Source of the DNA: an uncultured Acetobacteraceae bacterium
GTDB lineage: Bacteria > Pseudomonadota > Alphaproteobacteria > Acetobacterales > Acetobacteraceae
Direction of reading: 5' to 3'
Assembly: GCA_903924985.1 (NCBI GenBank)
Contig: CAIYDT010000050.1
Location: 23,213 to 87,212, forward strand
Length of the DNA: 64,000 nucleotides
The position numbers were made by a program, and so were the translations under genes. Numbering within the stretch: the first letter of the stretch is position 1; every line of letters begins with the position of its first letter. This document shows positions 41,830 through 50,373 of this stretch, in pieces. The notes under the pieces are model-generated. The model had not been told where the DNA came from. It did not search any database and saw only the letters and a program-made list of their open reading frames with translations.

Positions 41830-43188
41830 ATGCCCAAACAAATCCGCCTCAACGCCTTCGACATGAACTGCATCGGCCATCAGTCCCCCGGCCTGTGGAC
41901 GCATCCGCGCGACCGAGCGGATACGTACAACACGCTGGAATACTGGACCGACCTCGCGAAAACCCTCGAGCGCGGCCTTTTCGACGCCATCTTCCTCGCC
42001 GACGTGCTCGGCATTTACGACGTCTACAAAGGCGGCCCGGAAACGGCGCTGGAGCAAGCCGTGCAGGTCCCGGTCAACGACCCGCTGATGGTCGTCCCGG
42101 CCATGGCGTACGTGACCCAGCACCTCGGCTTCGGCGTCACCTGCGCCTTGTCCTACGAGCACCCCTACCCCTTCGCTCGGCGCATGAGCACGCTGGACCA
42201 CCTGACCCGGGGCCGCATCGGCTGGAACATCGTCACCGGCTATTTGGAAAGCGCCGCAAGAGGCTTCGGCCAGACCGCGCAAGTGGGCCACGACGACCGT
42301 TACGCCGTTGCCGAAGACTACATGCAGGCGGTCTACAAGTTGTGGGAGGCTTCGTGGGAAGATGGCGCCGTGCTGCGCGACAAAGCGGGCCGCCGCTTCG
42401 CCGACGCCAGCAAAATCCACCGCGTGAACCACCAAGGGCCGCATTTCCAGGTCGACGCCATTCATCTGTGCGAGCCGTCCCCGCAACGAACCCCGGTGCT
42501 GTATCAGGCCGGCGCCTCCACCCGCGGCCGGCAATTCGCCGCCGCCCATGCGGAGTGTGTTTTCATCAATGGCCCCTCCCAAAAGGTGGTGCGGGACATC
42601 GCCACGGACATAAGAGCACGGGCGGTCAAAGCGGGCCGCGACGCCAACGACACAAAGATCTTCACCCTCATGACCGTCATCACCGGCCCCACGCATGAGG
42701 CCGCGCAGGCGAAATACAACGAATACCTGAACCATGTGTCGGAGGACGGCGCCCTGGCCCTGATGTCGGGCTGGACCGGCGTCGATTTTTCCCAGCTCCC
42801 CCCGGACGAGCCGATCCAGTTCTCCAACCGCAACGCCATGGTCTCGGCGTTGGAGAGCTTCACCACCGCCGATCCTGGCCGGTCCTGGACTCCTCGGCAA
42901 ATCGCGCGCCACGCGGCCATCGGCGGACGCGGGCCGGTGACCGTTGGATCGTATGCGGAGGTTGCCGACACTTTCCAGGAGTGGATGGCCAACGCCGACG
43001 TGGACGGCTTCAACCTCGCCTACGCCGTTACCCCGGAAACGTTCGAGGATATCGTGGATGGCGTGATCCCCGAGCTACAAAGACGCGGGGTCTATAAAAC
43101 CGAGTATGCCCCCGGTACACTGCGCGCGAAACTGACCGGCCGGGACCGTTTGCCCCCCAGCCATCCGGCCGCCCGCGTGCGCCACTAA
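41830..43188 (+). CDS. NtaA/SnaA/DszA-family FMN-dependent monooxygenase
   Basis: The 452-residue bacterial-luciferase-like flavin monooxygenase has ADVLGIYDVYKGGPETALEQAVQVPVNDPL and GRIGWNIVTGYLESAARGFG, hallmarks of the nitrilotriacetate / pristinamycin / dibenzothiophene-sulfone group. It needs FMNH2 from a reductase that is not in this window. It opens a plus-strand run of four genes: monooxygenase, OsmC, LVIVD protein and a small protein. Confidence 0.9.
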   Translation: MPKQIRLNAFDMNCIGHQSPGLWTHPRDRADTYNTLEYWTDLAKTLERGLFDAIFLADVLGIYDVYKGGPETALEQAVQVPVNDPLMVVPAMAYVTQHLGFGVTCALSYEHPYPFARRMSTLDHLTRGRIGWNIVTGYLESAARGFGQTAQVGHDDRYAVAEDYMQAVYKLWEASWEDGAVLRDKAGRRFADASKIHRVNHQGPHFQVDAIHLCEPSPQRTPVLYQAGASTRGRQFAAAHAECVFINGPSQKVVRDIATDIRARAVKAGRDANDTKIFTLMTVITGPTHEAAQAKYNEYLNHVSEDGALALMSGWTGVDFSQLPPDEPIQFSNRNAMVSALESFTTADPGRSWTPRQIARHAAIGGRGPVTVGSYAEVADTFQEWMANADVDGFNLAYAVTPETFEDIVDGVIPELQRRGVYKTEYAPGTLRAKLTGRDRLPPSHPAARVRH

Positions 43189-43201
43189 ACGGAGGAAGAC
43201 C

Positions 43202-43705
43202 ATGCAAGCCGACGAACTCCGCGCCATTCAGGCGCCTTTGAAGCAGCTTTACCGGGACCACCCCGAGGCCGCGCTGATCCCCGCTCGCGCCGAGGGCAGC
43301 CTGGACCCCAACGAAATCATGATCGCGGTCGATGGCTGGGCCGGCAAGGTCGTGGCCGGATTGCACAAGGCGGGCGGCGGCAGCGGCAAGGAAGCCTGCT
43401 CCGCCGACATGCTGCTGGAGGCCGTGGTGGGCTGCGCCGGCGTCACCCTGCGCGCGGTGGCGACCGCCATGGGCGTGACCATCCGCGGCGGCAAGGTGAT
43501 CGCCGAGGGGATTTGGGACGCGCGCGGCACCCTGGCCATCGACCGCAACGCCCCCGTGGGCCTGACCGAGGTCACCCTGCGCTTCGACGTCGATTGCGAC
43601 GCGGACGCCGCCAAGCTGGAACGCATGATCCAAACCACGGAACGCTACTGCGTGGTGTTGCAGACGCTGAAGAACCCACCGAAAGTGTCGGTGGTGATTG
43701 GGTAA
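43202..43705 (+). CDS. OsmC-family protein
   Basis: The 167-residue OsmC/Ohr fold has the paired catalytic cysteines Cys78 (in VVGCAGVTL) and Cys150 (in ERYCVVLQTL), which reduce organic peroxides in the family. GGAGGAAG lies ahead of the ATG, 13 bases after the monooxygenase stop. It may protect the cell from peroxides formed by the monooxygenase. Confidence 0.88.
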   Translation: MQADELRAIQAPLKQLYRDHPEAALIPARAEGSLDPNEIMIAVDGWAGKVVAGLHKAGGGSGKEACSADMLLEAVVGCAGVTLRAVATAMGVTIRGGKVIAEGIWDARGTLAIDRNAPVGLTEVTLRFDVDCDADAAKLERMIQTTERYCVVLQTLKNPPKVSVVIG

Positions 43706-43716
43706 ACTGGCCTTCA

Positions 43717-43806
43717 CCCCCACGTCATCCCCGGGCTTGTCCCGGGGACCACCACCAGCACCCTGCCGAGATTGGTCCCCGGACAAGCCCGGGGATGACG
43801 TGGGGG
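43717..43806. repeat. Composite REP-like element (copy 3, paired)
   Basis: Two palindromes in opposite orientation: a left arm (43717-43750) and a right arm (43774-43806) are inverted copies over 33 of 34 positions with a 23-base spacer. Each arm also folds on its own through CCCGGGCTTGTCCCGGG or its variant. It lies between the OsmC and LVIVD genes. Confidence 0.9.
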
Positions 43807-43821
43807 AAGAGGAACAAAGCC

Positions 43822-44994
43822 ATGATCCCGGAAGAAGCCAAGAATTTCCGCCTGCTGGGACACGACGCCACCGCCGGATGGGGCGGCGGCAGTCTGGTGG
43901 AGGTCCGTAACGGTCATGCCTATGTCGGCGCCGTCGGCGGCTCGTCCTTCGATGGGCATGAGGGTTTCACGGTTCATGACGTCACCGACCCTCGCAAACC
44001 GCGCAAGGTCTGGGAATTCCGCGCCCCGCCGGGCATCCACATGCACAAACTGCGGTACGTGCACGAGAACCTTCTCTATGTAAACTCGGAACGGCTGCCC
44101 GGCGACAAAGGCGCCAACGCGCGCGGCGGATTCTATATCTTCGACATTTCGGTGCCGTATGAGCCTCGCCAGGTCGGCTTCATCGACATGCCCGGCAGCG
44201 GGCCGCACCGGTTCGGGGTCGATAACGAACGCAAGCTGGCATTTTTCCCCGGCGACGCGCCCGGCTGGAACAAGCGCGTGATCTGGACGATGGATATCTC
44301 CAACCCGTTGAAGCCCGAGGTCCTCAGCACCTGGGGCCTGCCGTGGCAGCGCGATGAGGGCGGCGAACTCGGCAACGACCCGATGCCGGGCGAGAAAACC
44401 TGCACCTTCCACGGACCGCCGGTGATCCGGGGCAACCGCATGTACGGCGCCTTCTGGGGCGGCGGGATGGCGGTAATCGACTGCACCGATTTACGGGACA
44501 TGAAGTTGGTGGGGCATGTGAACTGGGCGCCGCCGTTCGTCGGCTGCACCCACACCGCGTGGCCGATCGGCGACCGGCCGTACCTGGTGGTGACGGACGA
44601 AGCCCGCGGCAAGCAGAACTACTGGGACAGCCAGTTCATGTGGATCGTCGATATCCGCGACGAAACCAATCCAACGCCGGTTTCGACGTGGTTCCCCGAG
44701 CGGGAGAAGTATTTCAATCGCGGAGGACGGTTCGGGGCGCATAATATTCTGGAGAATGTGACCGACACCGGCCCCTGGGCCAACACCGTGTTCATTACGT
44801 ATTTCAACGCCGGCCTACGCGCGGTGGACGTCACCGATCCCCTGCGCCCGGTGGAGAAAGGTTGCTTCGTTCCGGCTCAGGGCGATGGCGAAAAGCCCGT
44901 CCAGTCGAACGATATCGGCACCGACGAGCACGGGCGCCTATACCTGATCGACCGCTGGGGCAAAGGCATGCACATCGTGGAATACACCGGCTGA
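43822..44994 (+). CDS. LVIVD-repeat beta-propeller protein
   Basis: The 390-residue protein has repeated LVIVD-type blades: VHDVTDPRKPRKVWEF, IFDISVPYEPRQVGFI, TMDISNPLKPEVLST, WIVDIRDETNPTPVST and AVDVTDPLRPVEKG. These form a beta-propeller. No signal peptide is visible although many relatives are extracytoplasmic. AGAGGAA precedes the ATG. The stop overlaps the start of a small downstream gene (TGATG). Function not known. Confidence 0.85.
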   Translation: MIPEEAKNFRLLGHDATAGWGGGSLVEVRNGHAYVGAVGGSSFDGHEGFTVHDVTDPRKPRKVWEFRAPPGIHMHKLRYVHENLLYVNSERLPGDKGANARGGFYIFDISVPYEPRQVGFIDMPGSGPHRFGVDNERKLAFFPGDAPGWNKRVIWTMDISNPLKPEVLSTWGLPWQRDEGGELGNDPMPGEKTCTFHGPPVIRGNRMYGAFWGGGMAVIDCTDLRDMKLVGHVNWAPPFVGCTHTAWPIGDRPYLVVTDEARGKQNYWDSQFMWIVDIRDETNPTPVSTWFPEREKYFNRGGRFGAHNILENVTDTGPWANTVFITYFNAGLRAVDVTDPLRPVEKGCFVPAQGDGEKPVQSNDIGTDEHGRLYLIDRWGKGMHIVEYTG

Positions 44995-45242
44995 TGTGCG
45001 AGGCCTGCGAGTCCGGCGAATTCGCCGAGCAGGTCGGGATCGGCCCGGCCTTGGCAGCGCGTGCTCGGCGGATCGAGGCGGGGTTGCCGGGGGAGCCGGT
45101 GCCGGACCAGGCATGGCGCATCCTGCTGGGGCAGGAAGGCGGCGCGATCCCTTGGCCGCAGACGCAGCGGATGATGACGTGTTTGGAGGAAGCAACGAAG
45201 TCGCTATGCGCGCGACTTCGTTGCGATCTGGTGGCCGCCTAA
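44994..45242 (+). CDS. Small cysteine-containing protein, unknown
   Basis: The 82-residue frame begins MCEACESGEFAEQVG, with a Cys-x-x-Cys at positions 2-5, and overlaps the LVIVD stop by one base (TGATG), which suggests coupled translation. The rest is helical and Arg-rich with further cysteines (MTCLEE, LCARLRCD). I do not recognise a family. It overlaps the convergent glutaredoxin-DinB gene by 4 bases at its end. Confidence 0.55.
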   Translation: MCEACESGEFAEQVGIGPALAARARRIEAGLPGEPVPDQAWRILLGQEGGAIPWPQTQRMMTCLEEATKSLCARLRCDLVAA

Positions 45243-46003
45243 CCGTCCCACACGCTGGAGGGCATCGGCAGCTTGGCGAAGGCCTCATCGCCCAACGGCC
45301 GATCGGGGGTTACCCCGTGCATCCCCAGCAGCATGAACCACTGGCGCACGTGCTGGCCGGAGTGCCATGTCGTGCGCTCCATCAGTTCGTGCAACATCTG
45401 CGGGCCGTAATAGGTCTGCACCGTTTCCTTGCCGGTCTTGTCCGCCTTGGCCGCCCAGTAGGCGCGCAGCCGGTTCAGCACGGTTTCGCCGTAGGCCGAG
45501 ATCGACGCGAACGTCCGCATATCCTCGGACGGGCCGGTCGATATCAGCGCATGCGTCAGCTCGGCGCCGTTGGCGACCTCCAGGAAGGTTTCCACGATCC
45601 GGAAGATGTGGTGGCTGAGCACGCGGAAGCTACGCGGGCGTCCCGGGGCCTGACTTTCCATTTCGCTGTCCGGCATCAACCGAACGTTGCGGATGGCGGC
45701 GCTGAGGAAAATGTCCATCCGCCCGACCAACTCGTCCGGGGACAAAACCGGGCCGGCGTTTTCATTCAGGCCGAGGAACTTGACCACGTGACCAAGATTC
45801 TGCGCGAACGTCCAGTCGTCGCCGCGCGACAGCACGGGGATCGATCGGGCGCCGAGGCGTTGCAGTTCGGGAAGGCCTTCGGGGTCAGCGAGGATGTTGA
45901 CCGAATCGAACTCGATCGCACGGACCGAGAGAAACTCCTTGAGTTTCAAACAACTCGTTCAACCAGGCTGCCAGAAGACCTTTAGCTCTTGAGCGGGGTT
46001 CAT
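45239..46003 (-). CDS. Glutaredoxin-DinB fusion protein with in-frame TGA at the redox Cys position (probable selenoprotein)
   Basis: The frame starts at ATG 46003 after AAGGAA and reads MNPAQELKVFWQPG, then TGA (45961-45959), then TSCLKLKEFL. It continues open for 235 more residues. If TGA is read through, the product has 254 residues. Residues 6 to about 80 form a glutaredoxin-like domain whose active site would be Sec15-Thr-Ser-Cys18, with the cis-proline at 56 (ARSIPVL). Residues from about 90 form a DinB/YfiT-like four-helix domain with possible metal histidines near 131-132 and at 214 and 218 (TWHSGQH). Such domains belong to thiol-dependent transferases. TGA exactly at the first redox cysteine is the classic sign of selenocysteine. 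A stem-loop follows at SECIS distance. A nonsense mutation from TGC/TGT is the alternative. Codons TTG, AAA, CTC, AAG, TTT in the stem differ from local GC-rich usage. Confidence 0.72.
45926..45957 (-). promoter_or_regulatory. Possible bacterial SECIS stem-loop
   Basis: On the transcript, 18 nucleotides separate the TGA codon from the loop. An inner stem of 7 perfect base pairs (GAAACUC / GAGUUUC, loop AAG) is carried on an outer 4-bp stem (CGAG / CUCG) with a U-rich bulge on the 5' side. This matches the general bacterial SECIS layout (an upper stem shortly after UGA). The loop has its G in third place rather than in the first two, so the fit is not perfect. Confidence 0.55.
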
Positions 46004-46030
46004 GGGGATTCCTTGGTTGGAACTTTCTGA

Positions 46031-48070
46031 TTAGGCCGGGGCCTGGGGACGGTCAATGGCGATGTCGAGCCAGCCCCGTCCGTCGTAACAGGCCTGATCG
46101 CCGGAGCGGAGCAGGACGGTGGTGGTGTCGGATTCCACTATGGCGGGGCCGGTCACCTTTTCCCCATCGGCGAGCGCGGCGAAGTCGTGGACGGGGATTT
46201 CGGTCCAATCTTTCAGAAAGACCCGGCGTGTCCGGACGCCGGCCGCTACCGGGGTTCGACTTGCTGCCTGGGGCGCGGCAGGCAGGCGGCCAATCACGGC
46301 TACGCGGGCGTTCACCAGCACCACATCCTGGTCGCGCAGGGCGTAGGTGTAGAGACGCTCGTGGGCCTGGTGGAAGGCTTCCTCCAGGGCGGTGGCGTTC
46401 CCCTGCTCGACGGCGTCCAGGTCCACCGCGATTTCGAACACCTGCTCCCCGTAGCGCATATCGGCGGAGCGGCGGATGGCGACCTCCCCATCGAACCAGG
46501 ACAGGCGGGCGCGGCCCTCGGCCTCCATCGCCGCGAAGGAAGCTTGCAGCGCTTCGGTGTCGATACCTTTGAGCTGGCCTTGGGAGCGGGTTAGTTCCAC
46601 CCGCAGATCGGTGTTCAGCATGCCCCAGGCCGACAGGACCGAGGCCGCGACGGGCACCACCACCCGCTGGATGCCGAGTTCGGCCGCGACGGCGGACACG
46701 TGCAGCCCAGCGGCGCCGCCGAATGCCAGCAAGGTGTAGCCTCGGGGATCGACGCCGCGGCGGACGGTGGCGACGCGCACGCCGTCGGCCATGCGGGTGT
46801 TCACCAGGCGGTGGATGCCGCTCGCGGCTTCGGCCATGCCGATGCCGAGTTGCGACGCCAACTCTGTAACGACCTGCTGCGACGCCGCGCGGTCCAGCGC
46901 GCGCCGCCCGCCCAGGAAATTTCCCGGATCGAGGTATCCCAGCACCAAATTAGCATCCGTCACCGTCGCGGAAACGCCGCCCTGGCCGTAGCACGCCGGC
47001 CCCGGATCGGCGCCCGCGCTGTCCGGCCCCACCGCCAGCAGGCCGGCGCGATCCAGCTTGCCGATCGAGCCTCCGCCGGCGCCGAGCGTGACGATGTCCA
47101 GGCTCGGCAGCGCGATGCGGGCGTTGGCGACGGTCTTGCCATCGGACATGGCGGGCTGGCCGTCGCGCACCAGTGCGATATCGGTGGAGGTGCCGCCCAT
47201 GTCGAAGGCGATCAAGTTTTGCGCGACGCCTTCTCGGGCGAGGGCGACGGCCGCGGCGACACCTCCTGCCGGGCCGGACAAAGCGGTGCCGGCGGCTAAC
47301 CGGATGGCTTCTTGCACCGATGCCACGCCGCCATGGGAAAGAATAACCAGGAGTTCGCCCCCGTATCCCGCCTGGGACAGGCGGGTTTGCAGGTTCTTCA
47401 GGTAGGTCTCGATCACCGGACCGACGGCAGCGTTGGCGACTGTTGTCGAGAAACGCTCGAACTCTTTGATTTGTGGCAGGACGTCGGAGGATGTCGTGAC
47501 GTATGCCTGCTGCAGGCGCGCACGGACCGCGGCGGCGGCTTGTTGCTCGTGCGCCGGGTTGCGCCAGGAATGAAGGAAGCAGATCGCGACGGCTTGGACG
47601 TTTTGTGTCGCCAGTTGCTCGATGGCGTCGTGCAGGGACGCTGGGTCCAGCGCGGTTTCCACCGATCCGTCCGGGCGCATTCTTTCGCGGACCGGCAGCC
47701 TCAGATGGCGCGGGACCAGCGGCGCGGGCGGGGTCATTCTCAGGTTGTAGCGTTCGGGCTTCAACCCCTCCCGCATTTCGATGACGTCGCGGTGGCCCTC
47801 GGTCGTCAGCATGCCGATGCGGGCGGCTTTGCCCTCCAGCAACGCGTTGGTGGCGGCGGTGGTGCCGTGGACGATGCGGGTTGTTTGTTCCAGCAACCGC
47901 CGCGGCGTCAGGCTCAGCCGTTCGGCCGCAAGTTGCAGCCCCTGCAACACCCCGTCCGATTGGTCGGCGGGCGTGGTGGCGGCCTTGGCGATGATCGTTT
48001 CGCCATTGGCGGCGGAGACCACGATGTCGGTGAACGTGCCGCCGACGTCGATGCCGATGGTGTACGTCAT
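46031..48070 (-). CDS. Hydantoinase/oxoprolinase family protein (HyuA-like)
   Basis: The 679-residue ASKHA-fold ATPase subunit has the N-terminal phosphate motif GIDVGGTFTDIVV, the TTAATNALLEGK segment, the second nucleotide motif FDMGGTSTDIALV, and VGPDSAGADPGPACYGQGG. It resembles N-methylhydantoinase A and acetone carboxylase beta-type subunits. The usual HyuB partner is not adjacent; instead a small dimeric alpha/beta-barrel protein gene lies directly upstream, abutting at 48071. ATP-dependent hydrolysis of a cyclic amide is likely, with the partner elsewhere. Confidence 0.87.
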   Translation of the reverse strand: MTYTIGIDVGGTFTDIVVSAANGETIIAKAATTPADQSDGVLQGLQLAAERLSLTPRRLLEQTTRIVHGTTAATNALLEGKAARIGMLTTEGHRDVIEMREGLKPERYNLRMTPPAPLVPRHLRLPVRERMRPDGSVETALDPASLHDAIEQLATQNVQAVAICFLHSWRNPAHEQQAAAAVRARLQQAYVTTSSDVLPQIKEFERFSTTVANAAVGPVIETYLKNLQTRLSQAGYGGELLVILSHGGVASVQEAIRLAAGTALSGPAGGVAAAVALAREGVAQNLIAFDMGGTSTDIALVRDGQPAMSDGKTVANARIALPSLDIVTLGAGGGSIGKLDRAGLLAVGPDSAGADPGPACYGQGGVSATVTDANLVLGYLDPGNFLGGRRALDRAASQQVVTELASQLGIGMAEAASGIHRLVNTRMADGVRVATVRRGVDPRGYTLLAFGGAAGLHVSAVAAELGIQRVVVPVAASVLSAWGMLNTDLRVELTRSQGQLKGIDTEALQASFAAMEAEGRARLSWFDGEVAIRRSADMRYGEQVFEIAVDLDAVEQGNATALEEAFHQAHERLYTYALRDQDVVLVNARVAVIGRLPAAPQAASRTPVAAGVRTRRVFLKDWTEIPVHDFAALADGEKVTGPAIVESDTTTVLLRSGDQACYDGRGWLDIAIDRPQAPA

Positions 48071-48592
48071 TCAGGCGTCCCGTTGGTTGAACATGAAATA
48101 AATGCGGTCGCGCTGGAAGCGGCGCATGCGGAGGATCCAGGGAGTCTCGTTGATCACCGTCCACTCGGGCGTCGCGTAAATATCGGTGGTTTCGACGTGG
48201 TACAGGGCGACGTATTTGGGGGAGCCGGTCATCGCCCGGAAACGCCTCGCGGTGATCACGCCGGGGAGTTGGTTGAAGAACGGGATGTGCTCGGTGTTGT
48301 ACCAGTCGTTGAATTCTTCCTCCCGCTCCGGATCGGGAGTCATCGAGACCAGGATGACGCCGCCCGCGGTTTCCGGGGAATTCAGGCTGCCTGGATTGAT
48401 CTGTTCCATGTCCCATCCGAGCACCGGGCGGCGCTCGGGGGGCGGCAGGGCCTCATCGGCGAGGTGCAGCCAGCGCGGCGGGTCCGCGATCATGCGGCGC
48501 GTGGTCAGGTCGGTGGCGCCGCCTTTCCACACCTGTCCTTGGGCCGCGGGCGGCGGTTGGTCGTGGATGCGGAGGGTGAAGCGGTTTGTCAT
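48071..48592 (-). CDS. EthD-like (dimeric alpha/beta-barrel) protein
   Basis: The 173-residue protein has a C-terminal half (GGVILVSMTPDPEREEEFNDWYNTEHIPFFNQLPGVITARRF) typical of ferredoxin-like alpha/beta-barrel proteins related to EthD and stress-response barrels. The N-terminal 80 residues are less typical. It directly precedes the HyuA-like gene (adjacent stop and start), so the two are expressed together. No Shine-Dalgarno sequence is clear before the ATG at 48592. Confidence 0.75.
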   Translation of the reverse strand: MTNRFTLRIHDQPPPAAQGQVWKGGATDLTTRRMIADPPRWLHLADEALPPPERRPVLGWDMEQINPGSLNSPETAGGVILVSMTPDPEREEEFNDWYNTEHIPFFNQLPGVITARRFRAMTGSPKYVALYHVETTDIYATPEWTVINETPWILRMRRFQRDRIYFMFNQRDA

Positions 48593-48682
48593 GGGGAGAG
48601 ATTGGCGTGACCCGCGCGGCCCGCGCAAGGGGCGTGACACGGGGGTGAACTGCGGTCAGGATCGCGGAAAGGGAGAATACCA

Positions 48683-49906
48683 ATGGACGCGATGGCAGAA
48701 AATACGCGCTTGCCAGCAGACATCGACTCACAAACCATCGTGCGGGACGCCATGGCGTTCCAGCCCGTGCTGCGAACCTACCGGGAGCAGATCGAAACCG
48801 AGCAGCGGTTTCCAGCGGAGCTGGTGGGGCAGATGCGGGAGGCTGGGTTCTACCGGATGGTGGTGCCTCGGTCGCTGGGCGGCTTAGCGGTCGACCCGAT
48901 CACCTATACGCGGGTGGTGGAGTTGCTGGCCGAGGGCGCCGGCTCCGTCGGGTGGAACCTCGCCAATAATACCATCGTGCAACTGGTCATGCTGGGGATG
49001 CCGGATGACGGCATCCAGGAGATTTACGGCAAGGGCAAAGGCACGACCGGCGCCGGCACCGCGGTCCAAGGGGGCGGGACGGCCATTCCGGTGCCGGGTG
49101 GCTACCGCGTCACCGGGCATTGGAGCTTCGGCAGCGGCAGCCAGGAAGCCGAGTGGATGCTGGGGAGTTTCCAGATCCTCGACGACGGTGTGCCGCGCAA
49201 GCGGGAGGATGGCGGCATGTTCTGGCGGGGGCTTTTTCCGAAGGCGGAAACCGTCACCGTGCCGGGGAGCTGGGATGTGACCGGGCTGCGCGGGACGGGC
49301 AGTTTCGACTGGACGGTGGACGACGTTTTCCTGCCGGAGCGGCGGACGATGATCCACGCTGGCATTCCACTGGACAATCAGTGGTCGAAATGGCCGGGGG
49401 TTTCGTTCGCGCTGCCCAGCCAATGCTGGGTCGGGCCGCACCATAGTTCGGTGATCACGGGCATTGCTCGGGCTGGGATCTCGGCTTTGGTTGAATTGGC
49501 CGTCGAGAAAGTCCCTCGCGGCCGGCCGGGGGCGGCGCGATTGTGCGAGAACCCCCAGGTGCAGGAGGCCGTGGGGCGGGCGGATGCCGTGTTGAACGCC
49601 GGGCGAGGGTATCGGAGCGCGATGCTGGCCGAGTTGTGGAACACGACCGCGGCTGGGGGAGAGGTTTCGATCGAGCAGAAGGCTCGTTGCCGGTTGGCCT
49701 CGACTTATGCGGCGGATAGTGCGCGTCAGGCGATGGATTTGGTTTACCGGCACGGGGGGAGCACGTCATTTAAGCGGGAGAGCCGGCTGGCGGAGTGCTG
49801 GCGCGACTTGCAGGTTGTTGGGCAGACGGTGACGATCGCGCCGGAGTGGTATCCGATTGGGGGGCGGGCGCTGATGGGGATGGATCCTGGGTCTCGGTTG
49901 CGATAG
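48683..49906 (+). CDS. Acyl-CoA dehydrogenase-fold flavin-dependent monooxygenase
   Basis: The 407-residue protein is similar in layout to the gene at 10875-12011: FPAELVGQMREAGFYRMVVPRSLGG, VTGHWSFGSGSQEAEWML, GLRGTGSFDWTVDDVFLPERR and a helical C-terminal domain with MDLVYRHGGSTSFK. It belongs to the HsaA/HpaB-like hydroxylases rather than true acyl-CoA dehydrogenases. GGGAGAA lies near the start. Divergent from the HyuA pair; no reductase is beside it. Confidence 0.82.
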   Translation: MDAMAENTRLPADIDSQTIVRDAMAFQPVLRTYREQIETEQRFPAELVGQMREAGFYRMVVPRSLGGLAVDPITYTRVVELLAEGAGSVGWNLANNTIVQLVMLGMPDDGIQEIYGKGKGTTGAGTAVQGGGTAIPVPGGYRVTGHWSFGSGSQEAEWMLGSFQILDDGVPRKREDGGMFWRGLFPKAETVTVPGSWDVTGLRGTGSFDWTVDDVFLPERRTMIHAGIPLDNQWSKWPGVSFALPSQCWVGPHHSSVITGIARAGISALVELAVEKVPRGRPGAARLCENPQVQEAVGRADAVLNAGRGYRSAMLAELWNTTAAGGEVSIEQKARCRLASTYAADSARQAMDLVYRHGGSTSFKRESRLAECWRDLQVVGQTVTIAPEWYPIGGRALMGMDPGSRLR

Positions 49907-49980
49907 AGGAATGGAGTCCTGATGGGGCAAGGAACTCGGACTGACGATTTGCATGACTGAATTCAGCCTCCAAATAATAC

Positions 49981-50029
49981 CGTCATGGTCGGGTCAATCC
50001 TCGGGTCAAGCCCGAGGACGACCATGACG
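49981..50029. repeat. REP-like palindrome, copy 4
   Basis: Outer arms cgtcatggtcg (49981-49991) and cgaccatgacg (50019-50029), with an inner hairpin cctcggg / cccgagg (49999-50005 and 50011-50017) around loop tcaag. The tip is the reverse complement of copy 1's core. Confidence 0.85.
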
Positions 50030-50373
50030 GGGTAGCAATATCATGCCACCGGTTTTGCCTCTGTTACGAGCAGTCCGCTCGCCCAATTCCCACTTAGGGG
50101 CCGTCCAACAATAATCGAATCATCTGGACGCATAACGATTTTTGTATAACAATGATACTGTGGGCCTGTGCCCGCCATGACGTTGAGAGGCCAGGACGAA
50201 TCCGAGAAGGATCGGCTCAGGCGCCGGCGGGGCACGTACCACATGCTCGTGACCATGGATCTGGATGCGCCGGACGAGACAATGCTAATCACGCAGATGT
50301 TCGCGGTCCATCACGCCGTGATGGAATGCCCGCGGGGTGCGCCCGGCCGCCCCAAACGCCTTTGGGGCGCCGC
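50030..50373. other. Region with conflicting short open frames, no firm gene
   Basis: On the minus strand a 45-codon frame (50178-50041, ATG to TGA) uses noticeably AT-rich codons and ends in RPLSGNWASGLLVTEAKPVA. On the plus strand a frame from 50177 encodes TYHMLVTMDLDAPDETMLI but continues into the sdhB region, so it cannot be complete. Neither belongs to a family I recognise. The stretch looks like joined fragments. Confidence 0.35.

Noticed and set aside
48683..49906. True acyl-CoA dehydrogenase of beta-oxidation
   Set aside because: The sequence style and lack of a clear catalytic glutamate fit the flavin monooxygenase branch of the fold better.
15825..50029. Repeated palindromes as a CRISPR array
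   Set aside because: The copies are single, far apart and palindromic. There is no regular spacing and there are no cas genes.
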